NCBI GenBank assembly: GCA_018814765.1
Contig: JAHIZJ010000027.1
Coordinates: 1-39,321 of the forward strand
Source: Patescibacteria group bacterium
GTDB lineage: Bacteria; Patescibacteriota; Patescibacteriia; JAHIZJ01
DNA length: 39,321 bases
Reading direction: 5' to 3'
Position 1 is the first letter of the stretch; the number at the start of each line of letters is the position of its first letter. Shown in pieces: positions 33,303 through 39,321 of this stretch. Position numbers and translations under genes: made by a program. The notes under the pieces were generated by a model. It saw only the letters and a program-made list of their open reading frames with translations, had not been told where the DNA came from and made no database searches.

Positions 33303-33351
33303 ATAAAAAGAGGCGTTTCGCTGACACCCGTTAGAGTGAAAACGAAACGCC
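33303..33351 (-). terminator. Rho-independent terminator for the small gene at 33392-33499
   Basis: On the minus strand GGCGTTTCG pairs with CGAAACGCC and is followed by TCTTTTTATTT. Confidence 0.85.
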
Positions 33352-33391
33352 GAAGCCAGCAACCAGGCGTGGCGAGTTCGCGTCATATACG

Positions 33392-33499
33392 CTACTTATC
33401 GCTTGTGGCCTCGAGGTTGCCGGTGTTGGTGGTGGTCACCGGGGAATGTACGTAGGAAGTCGTGGGGGCCCGAGTCCGGGCCCGTCCAGAGTTTTTCAC
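33392..33499 (-). CDS. 35-residue Thr-rich small protein
   Basis: GTG preceded by AAGGAGG at about six bases; product begins MKNSGRARTRAPTTSY and is rich in Thr, Ser and Asn. A strong terminator lies 40 bases downstream. About 130 bases upstream another AAGGAGG (near 33632) is followed only by very short frames, so the transcript may carry more than one tiny gene. No family recognised. Confidence 0.45.
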   Translation of the reverse strand: MKNSGRARTRAPTTSYVHSPVTTTNTGNLEATSDK

Positions 33500-33866
33500 C
33501 GATACCTCCTTGGAAAAGGTCCAGAAGGATTGCTTCGTTCCGCGAGGATTGAATGCGGGAGCTAAGCGGGTTGGCCTGATAGACTGGAACCGGATCTATC
33601 AGTGACCACTGTCAGACTTCCAATTTGGTTACCTCCTTTGTTTCGAAGACCAGGAAGCAACTGGAAAAAACATGCGCAATGCCGAGCGCATTTATGATGC
33701 TAACACGCATAAGCATTTTGGTCAATATGACATATATACGAGTATGTGGAAATCTCAAGCTGTCTATATTACCATTACTTCTCAAGGAGAATAGTGATAT
33801 TATACCTTTGTAAATGTACAAAAATCGTGATACTGTTAGATTATAATTATTTATGATAAAAAAACT

Positions 33867-34574
33867 ATGGATCCATCATCTATTCCCGAAGAAAAATCTG
33901 AAAAGAAGAAACGTCATATCGGGCTTTGGATACTTTTAGTCATTGTTATTCTAATTGTACTATTTTTTGGATGGACTGGTATTTATAACATTCCATTGCT
34001 GACAAACTTAATGGGCACCAATGAACCGATTGACCTTGGTGTTGAAGTAAGTGAAGAGGCTCTAGCTAGTGCTATGGTAAACAACCCAATGGATTTACAG
34101 GGTAGTGCGACTGAATATTCCGGTGTGGCTAAAAAGATATTCACGGGAGAGGTGCCGATTGACGGTGAAAATACGTCCGAAGAGCTAACCTCGTTCTTAC
34201 AGCATTACACACAAAACGCACCCCATGTCCGGGATCTGCAGGTTAAATACATTGAGGGAGGGATGGAAATATCTACTTTTGTAAAAACGCGTATCAATGC
34301 CCCAGTCTATGTTAGAGTAGGTGTGACTAAAACCGGTGCTAAGTCAGTGGACATTGATTTACAGAGCGCTAAAGTTGGCCGATTACCTATACCCAGCAAT
34401 TATTACGACCAGATAGAGGAGATTGCCGAAGAGATTATTAATGACAGGATAGCGAGTATCGAAAGCTTCTCTATTGATACGCTTGAATATCACGATGGCT
34501 ATGCCTATTTTAAGGGATCAATGCCAGAGACTGTTGAGGTGGTATCAGGTGAAGAGAATGGTTTATTGGATTAG
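33867..34574 (+). CDS. Membrane-anchored protein of unknown function
   Basis: 235 residues: a charged cytoplasmic start (EEKSEKKKRHIG), one hydrophobic segment (about 19-41, LWILLVIVILIVLFFGW), then an outside domain with the pattern of a lipid- or ligand-binding beta/alpha fold (DLQVKYIEGGMEISTFVKTRI, VYVRVGVTKTGAKSVDIDL, HDGYAYFKGSMP). That layout is reminiscent of DUF2140 or LmeA-like proteins, but I cannot assign it. A terminator follows within 15 bases. Confidence 0.65.
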   Translation: MDPSSIPEEKSEKKKRHIGLWILLVIVILIVLFFGWTGIYNIPLLTNLMGTNEPIDLGVEVSEEALASAMVNNPMDLQGSATEYSGVAKKIFTGEVPIDGENTSEELTSFLQHYTQNAPHVRDLQVKYIEGGMEISTFVKTRINAPVYVRVGVTKTGAKSVDIDLQSAKVGRLPIPSNYYDQIEEIAEEIINDRIASIESFSIDTLEYHDGYAYFKGSMPETVEVVSGEENGLLD

Positions 34575-34587
34575 TTAATATATCAGA

Positions 34588-34617
34588 AAGCCAGCTTACA
34601 GATAGGCTGGCTTTTTT
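34588..34617 (+). terminator. Rho-independent terminator
   Basis: GCCAGC pairs with GCTGGC and is followed by TTTTTT. Confidence 0.85.
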
Positions 34618-34711
34618 ATACTTTACAAAAACGATACATTGAGTTAACATCATTCCACGAGTTCTTTAGAATAAACAATCATCGTATTGGTCTGCAACAT
34701 AGGAGGTTTAC

Positions 34712-35326
34712 GTGGATGAAACACGGAATATATTCGGGACGGAGGACATTTGTGCATACTTTCCAGATGGACGATTTGGGCGGTTTCGCTCATTCATCGA
34801 CCAAGGTCTAGGGGGGGCGAGCCTTTTGTCGGTAGTTACTCGAGGTTATCAGAATCCATTCGCAGACTTAGCCTCGACTGGCTATCAGTTCTTGTCAGTC
34901 AAGCTGGCTGATGGGACCGTCTTTCTGGCTCTCAAGGGATTTGAAGTGTTCAATGGTAGTAACCCCCCAACTCGTTCAGATGGATCGGGGGCGGTTTATC
35001 TGGCTCAAGGCGTGGGGCAAATGAATGGTTTGCTGGTTCAATGGCTACCACCAAACAGTCGCACTTCCTGGCATACTCACCGGAGCAAAACCGAGTGGGT
35101 CATTAATCTGGCTGGCTCGTGCCAAAGAGGTCAAAATGATGAAGGTGCGGTAGTGGATGCTACGGATTGCAGCTATCTGGTACTGCCCAACCAGGCACAC
35201 TTTCTTCAGACCGGTGTGCTCCCCGCCTTGAATCTATTGGTTATCACTAGCCATAATGGCGGTGATCCACTCAATGCGGATGATTATACTTATCGTGAGT
35301 TTGATCATTCCTACCCTCCAACCTAG
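34712..35326 (+). CDS. Cupin-like protein
   Basis: 204 residues from a GTG start with TAGGAGG upstream. The cupin signature is SWHTHRSKTEWVINLAGS (two His and one Glu as probable metal ligands), followed by YLVLPNQAHFLQTG with a third His. The N-terminal 90 residues do not match a known domain. Cupins range from isomerases to sugar-binding and dioxygenase enzymes, so the reaction is unknown. The stop codon lies inside a terminator hairpin. Confidence 0.65.
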   Translation: MDETRNIFGTEDICAYFPDGRFGRFRSFIDQGLGGASLLSVVTRGYQNPFADLASTGYQFLSVKLADGTVFLALKGFEVFNGSNPPTRSDGSGAVYLAQGVGQMNGLLVQWLPPNSRTSWHTHRSKTEWVINLAGSCQRGQNDEGAVVDATDCSYLVLPNQAHFLQTGVLPALNLLVITSHNGGDPLNADDYTYREFDHSYPPT

Positions 35327-35344
35327 TAGTGGGGGGTCTTTTTA
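35313..35344 (+). terminator. Terminator overlapping the cupin stop codon
   Basis: ACCCTCCA pairs with TGGGGGGT and is followed by CTTTTTATT. Downstream (35345-35578) only a GCCCGCC/GGCGGG hairpin is seen. Confidence 0.75.
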
Positions 35345-35578
35345 TTATGTCGAAATACTAATACTTGCCCGCCATGCCAGACAAAGTAGGCGGGTTGAAT
35401 GTCGAAGGAAATCCCAATATATAAATGTTCAAAATTCAAAGTATGTCTGTGGAAGGAGAGTAGTTTAGACATTCTTGTTTTAATGATTAGATATTCCTTC
35501 GAAATTCGGATTTTGAAATTTGGGATAATAAAAAAAATGATCCAAACGATAGATCGCATTAGATAATTAATTTTGGAA

Positions 35579-36868
35579 CTATAGATACGACAACGGATTC
35601 ACTTTGCTACCATTTATTTGTACCTCAAAGTGTAAGTGCGTACCTGTACACCAGCCGGTACAGCCCATCATACCTAGGGTATCGCCTGTAGAAACAGTCT
35701 GGCCGGCATTAACATATGATTTGCTTAAATGAGCATAGACTGTTTTTTTGCCTCCGCCATGGTTGATAATCACATGCAGACCATAGCCGGTTCCCCAGCC
35801 AACATTTGCAATCGTACCGGATTCAGCCGCATAAATTGGTGAGGAGTAATCTCCGTCAATGTCGACACCATGGTGACGCCAAGTATAGTATTGGTTAATT
35901 TTATGGCTAGGGGTGGGCCAGAGCATTTTTTCGGAGGATACTACGCGTGCAGGAGGCGGAGGAGAGCCACTAAAGTATTTGTCAATTGTATTGCTCGGAG
36001 AGATGATTTTTACAGCTTCAGGAGCTTGACCACCGGGGATTATCAATATTTGATTAACTGTAATATCATCAGCTGAAGCTAATTTGTTGTATTCAATAAT
36101 CTTATCAGCTTCTATTTTATATTTACTCGCAATAGAAGAGATGGTGTCTTTGTTCTTAACTTGGTGGGAAACGCCGGACATTGGCAAGATAGTCAGTTTA
36201 TCGCCTGGTTTGATGTAGTCTTTCTCGCCTAGTTTATTTTCCCATAAGATAGTATTTGTTGATACGTTATAGTCTTCAGCAATAGTGCTGATAGTATCGC
36301 CTTGTTCTACAATATAGTACTCAACCACATCTCTAACACGATCACCAAGGTCGGTGGTGGGAATGTTTGGCTTGACTATTGTGCCGGAGCCTTGAGTCAG
36401 GGCTAGTGATTGATCGGTCTCATCTACAGTAGTGTCCTGGGCTAGGCCGGATGCTCCGCCAACTAAACCCTTGTAATTAAGATAGCTGGTAGGCATATTA
36501 ACGGCATCTTCCGCAGTCTCTGTTATGATCTCTTGGTTACTATTGCCAAGTATTTTTGAAACCAAGCTATCATTGGCAAACTCTTCTGCATAAACTTCAC
36601 GTGTTTGAATGCTATGTATCAGAACTCCGGCAGCAATCAATATAATAAATCCATGTACTATGTAACGCGTAGCAAATGGATACCAAACCTTGCTCTTCGC
36701 GTTTGAGAATTTGAGAATGACGAATTTTTTTATAGGAAAATAGATATTTAAATAGACGCGTGATAGCACTGAATGAAGCAACCAATGGCTCACTATGAAA
36801 ATTGGTTTTATTGCAGACCAATAGAGCAATAAGCCTAATCCTTTGAATAAATAAGAAACACCGCTCAT
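35579..36868 (-). CDS. LysM-domain M23 peptidase
   Basis: 429 residues. An N-terminal region with hydrophobic segments near 8-35 and 72-88 places it at the membrane. Two LysM domains (about 183-228 and 233-278; VEQGDTISTIAEDYNV and VKNKDTISSIASKYKI) should bind peptidoglycan. The C-terminal M23 domain has HHGVDIDG and HLHFE, the zinc and catalytic residues, and YAHLS between. It presumably cleaves peptidoglycan peptides during growth or division. No Shine-Dalgarno is evident at this start. It stands alone. Confidence 0.9.
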   Translation of the reverse strand: MSGVSYLFKGLGLLLYWSAIKPIFIVSHWLLHSVLSRVYLNIYFPIKKFVILKFSNAKSKVWYPFATRYIVHGFIILIAAGVLIHSIQTREVYAEEFANDSLVSKILGNSNQEIITETAEDAVNMPTSYLNYKGLVGGASGLAQDTTVDETDQSLALTQGSGTIVKPNIPTTDLGDRVRDVVEYYIVEQGDTISTIAEDYNVSTNTILWENKLGEKDYIKPGDKLTILPMSGVSHQVKNKDTISSIASKYKIEADKIIEYNKLASADDITVNQILIIPGGQAPEAVKIISPSNTIDKYFSGSPPPPARVVSSEKMLWPTPSHKINQYYTWRHHGVDIDGDYSSPIYAAESGTIANVGWGTGYGLHVIINHGGGKKTVYAHLSKSYVNAGQTVSTGDTLGMMGCTGWCTGTHLHFEVQINGSKVNPLSYL

Positions 36869-37121
36869 GAGATAGCGGAGGAAGACTAGACTGTATTTTG
36901 TTAGGTGAATGCTAATTGCTTTTCTTTATTATTGAGATAAAAAGCGTAGTGTTTAAGCCAATATTAGCTAAATAATGATGGCTTAGTCAGTTACTGCAGT
37001 CAGCATAATAGATAGACTATCATGACCCTAAGTGGTTGTCAAGCAAAATTGTTATGTCAAAAAGCGATGGTCTAATACGTTAAAAAGTGATATTATTTAT
37101 TGGAATAAAGGCAAAAATGTA

Positions 37122-38582
37122 ATGATAAAAAAAGAGAGCACAATAAACGACAGACCAAGATACCAGCCTGAAGAAATTGAGCCTAAGTGGCAGGAGATTT
37201 GGGATAAGACTAAGGCAAGTCTTGTTAAAGAGGATCCAGACAAAAGGAAATACTACATACTGGATATGTTTCCCTATCCTTCGGGCGATGGTCTTCATGT
37301 TGGTCACCCTGAAGGTTACACAGCAACGGATATAATGGCGCGGTATCAGACTATGCACGGTAAAAATGTTCTTCACCCGATGGGTTTTGATTCGTTTGGT
37401 TTACCGGCAGAGAACGCTGCCATAAAACGCAACATCCATCCGCAAGAATATATGGCTCACAATATAGAGCGATTCCGACAACAGATAAAACGTCTGGGTT
37501 TTATGTATGACTGGTCACGCGAAGTAGACACTTCGGATCCTGAATATTATCGCTGGACCCAGTGGATGTTTTTAAAGATGTTTGAACGAGGCCTGGCCTA
37601 TCAAGCTGAGGTGCCGATTAACTGGTGTCCATCATGTAAAACAGGGCTGGCCAATGAAGAGGTGGTTGATGGCAAATGCGAACGCTGTGATACACCGGTT
37701 CAGAAAAAGAAGCTTAAACAATGGTTATTAAAGATAACAGATTATGCCGATAAACTATTAAAAGGACTGGATGATATTGACTGGCCCGAATCTATCAAGA
37801 CACTTCAGAAGAATTGGATTGGTCGATCAGAGGGAGCAGAGATTGAATTTAAAATTTATAATGAAGAATTAAAAATAAAAAGTAATGAAAAAAGTCAGTG
37901 CCTAATTATTCATGGCATAGGCGGCCACAGAAGAGAAAATTGGTTCCCTTGGTTAAAATCAGTTTTGAAGAAAAATGGATATACGGTAAATTTGCCAACA
38001 CTTCCCATCACAGATCATCCAGAGGTGGATGTGTGGAATGAAGCACTAAAAAAGGAAAGTAAGTCATCATCAGTTCTGATTGGTCATAGTATAGGGGCTA
38101 CAGCTGCTTTAAATTTAGTACAAACAACTGATCGACCAGTAGATCAAATTATCTTAGTAGCACCGGTTAATCCCGAGCAAGATTGGAAGCACTCTCAGGA
38201 GGAGTTTCCTGAAGCTGATTGGAACGCTATAAAGCAATTCGCTGATATTAAGTTTGATTGGAAAAAGATTAATAAGCTGGTAAAACATATAGTTATATAT
38301 TATTCCGACAATGATCCGTTTATTTCTGTTAAGTCGATTGGCTTTTATAAACGACATTTACCAAATGCCACATTTAAACTGTTGCCTGGTAAGGGGCATT
38401 TTAATGAACGAGATGGAATTACCGAATTTCCCGAGATACTCGATGTATTAACTCCTAAAATAAAAGTCTTTACCACTAGGCCCGACACCTTGTTTGGTGC
38501 TACCTATCTCGTGCTCGCGCCTGAGCACTCGATAATTAATAATTTAGCCTTTGATTGTCATCAAAATAAGCAGGTACTGTGA
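37122..38582 (+). CDS. leuS: Leucyl-tRNA synthetase, 5' part, with inserted alpha/beta hydrolase domain
   Basis: The start is the Met of [10 protein letters not shown]; upstream codons to 37032 are not LeuRS-like. Residues 1-245 are a typical bacterial LeuRS N-terminus, with HIGH-type [12 protein letters not shown] (51-62) and a zinc pair CPSC...CERC (169-189). At about 248-446 lies an RBBP9/YdeN-like hydrolase domain ([14 protein letters not shown] with Ser323; SDNDP with Asp398; GKGHF with His426). LeuRS resumes with [24 protein letters not shown] of the editing domain. True homology ends near 38545, where DnaK sequence on the other strand takes over; the last ~11 codons are not LeuRS. Catalytic KMSKS and anticodon domains are absent. 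Confidence 0.85.
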   Translation: MIKKESTINDRPRYQPEEIEPKWQEIWDKTKASLVKEDPDKRKYYILDMFPYPSGDGLHVGHPEGYTATDIMARYQTMHGKNVLHPMGFDSFGLPAENAAIKRNIHPQEYMAHNIERFRQQIKRLGFMYDWSREVDTSDPEYYRWTQWMFLKMFERGLAYQAEVPINWCPSCKTGLANEEVVDGKCERCDTPVQKKKLKQWLLKITDYADKLLKGLDDIDWPESIKTLQKNWIGRSEGAEIEFKIYNEELKIKSNEKSQCLIIHGIGGHRRENWFPWLKSVLKKNGYTVNLPTLPITDHPEVDVWNEALKKESKSSSVLIGHSIGATAALNLVQTTDRPVDQIILVAPVNPEQDWKHSQEEFPEADWNAIKQFADIKFDWKKINKLVKHIVIYYSDNDPFISVKSIGFYKRHLPNATFKLLPGKGHFNERDGITEFPEILDVLTPKIKVFTTRPDTLFGATYLVLAPEHSIINNLAFDCHQNKQVL

Positions 38583-38964
38583 TAACAGCCTTTTTTATTG
38601 GCTCTCCAACAAACTCCTCAGCATCTTTCTTTATTTTTTGCAGAATAAAAGCAGAAATCTGCTGGGGAGTATAGTTTTTTCCATTGATTTTATACTCAAA
38701 ACTTTTTCCCATCTTTCTTTTTGCAGCAGTTATTGTGCCTTGCGGGTTGCTTATAGCCTGTCTTCTTGCTGGCTCTCCTACAAGCATCTGCCCGTCTTTT
38801 GTAAATGCCACAACACTTGGAAATGCTATCCCGTAAGCAGTTGTTCCTTCTGCGCTTGGTATGATTGTTGGCTTTCCAGCCTGCAATACCGCTGCAGCAG
38901 AATTTGATGTGCCTAAATCTATTCCAATAATTTTTTCTTTCTTCATTTTTGTTTTTTCAGCCAT
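38536..38964 (-). pseudogene. dnaK: N-terminal fragment of an archaeal-type DnaK/Hsp70
   Basis: The first ~138 residues are a clear Hsp70 ATPase start: [47 protein letters not shown], and [14 protein letters not shown]. The wording (GTSNSAAAV) is like DPANN-archaeal DnaK. After DDNQR the next expected residues (QATKDAG) are replaced by LNY and a stop, exactly where leuS ends on the other strand. It is therefore cut at a join rather than by simple mutation. Full-length DnaK is about 600 residues. Confidence 0.85.
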
Positions 38965-39009
38965 TGTTAATCACCTTGTTAATTTTGTTTTAATTATCTG
39001 TTTTCAAAT

Positions 39010-39321
39010 TTATATCATCTCAAAACTTAATATTTTCTTTAACTTTTCTTTGTCAGGAATCAGATCCTCTAATTCAGCCCCCAATAATGTTTTTCCACCG
39101 CTTTTCAGGTAAATCGCAAATTGCCTTACACTTTCTGGCTCATTTTCATTTACAAAATGATTAAGCATGAACCATAAGCTTAATTGCTCACCATAATCTT
39201 TGCACCCCATTGTGACTTTGCATTCCAATGGTTTTACTTCGTGGACCCTGCATCCAACTTCTTTATCAAAAAAGACGCATTTCCCATAAGGCTTGCCTTT
39301 TCTTAATATCTTTGGACGGTA
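39010..39321 (-). CDS. YkgJ-like cysteine-cluster protein (N-terminus outside the window)
   Basis: The frame is open to the right edge; the visible part begins RPKILRKGKPYGKC and continues CVFFDKEVGCRVHEVKPLEC, then MGCKDYGEQ. This cysteine pattern matches the zinc/iron-chelating YkgJ family, whose function is poorly known. An internal TTG start would discard the conserved cysteines. It precedes dnaK by about 45 bases on the same strand, so they share an operon, and both look archaeal. Confidence 0.75.
   Translation of the reverse strand, partial: YRPKILRKGKPYGKCVFFDKEVGCRVHEVKPLECKVTMGCKDYGEQLSLWFMLNHFVNENEPESVRQFAIYLKSGGKTLLGAELEDLIPDKEKLKKILSFEMI

Overview
The window looks like a contig from an uncultivated bacterium of the Patescibacteria/CPR type, AT-rich and using the standard code (several genes end in TGA). 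I infer this from the mix of compact housekeeping genes (rpsO, pnp, an NYN nuclease, a CMP-kinase-like protein, lspA, comM, leuS) with many short orphan genes, RAYT transposases, palindromic interspersed repeats and very large exported multidomain proteins. No rRNA or other decisive taxonomic marker is present. The last ~780 bases encode an archaeal-looking DnaK fragment and a YkgJ-like protein that abut a broken leuS, so that end may be a chimeric assembly join.

Layout. 1-1.1 kb: C-terminus of an unknown gene and a RAYT-type Y1 transposase between structured direct repeats. 1.15-5.3 kb: orphan membrane or exported proteins, an M23 peptidase and several very short genes, many with clear promoters, Shine-Dalgarno sites and terminators of their own. 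5.4-7.2 kb: an ABC-2 exporter pair. 7.3-8.0 kb: intact tRNA-His nested between two broken tRNA-His halves that carry palindromic inserts. 8.0-10.1 kb: peptidase E, HAD hydrolase, a repeat-bearing coiled-coil protein and a GIY-YIG protein whose last codons come from a palindrome. 10.2-11.5 kb: a palindrome family, tRNA-Arg(UCU) with a broken 5' tRNA half beside it, and a Xer-type recombinase. 11.7-19.2 kb: two adjacent giant exported proteins with matching membrane anchors; the second has a gingipain-like His/Cys pair. 19.3-23.1 kb: a frameshifted small gene, then rpsO, NYN nuclease and pnp (translation and RNA turnover). 23.1-24.6 kb: a retron-like reverse transcriptase broken by a frameshift at an A9 run, behind a long leader. 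24.7-29.5 kb: CMP kinase, membrane protein, an unidentified ~400-nt structured RNA with consensus promoter and terminator, lspA and comM. 29.6-32.5 kb: a second RAYT and a disulfide/thiol redox pair (anchored thioredoxin and a DipZ-like CcdA-TlpA fusion). 32.5-35.4 kb: short orphan genes, a membrane protein and a cupin. 35.6-36.9 kb: LysM-M23 peptidase. 37.1-38.5 kb: 5' part of leuS with an alpha/beta-hydrolase domain inserted at the start of its editing domain.

How it works together: two M23 peptidases, LspA, the ABC exporter, the DipZ/thioredoxin pair and the giant Cys-rich exported proteins all concern the cell envelope. The redox pair would plausibly service disulfides in such exported proteins. 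The most unusual items are the LeuRS-hydrolase fusion, the unidentified structured RNA, the frameshifted retron-like RT, and the tRNA loci broken at the anticodon loop next to a shared GC-rich motif.
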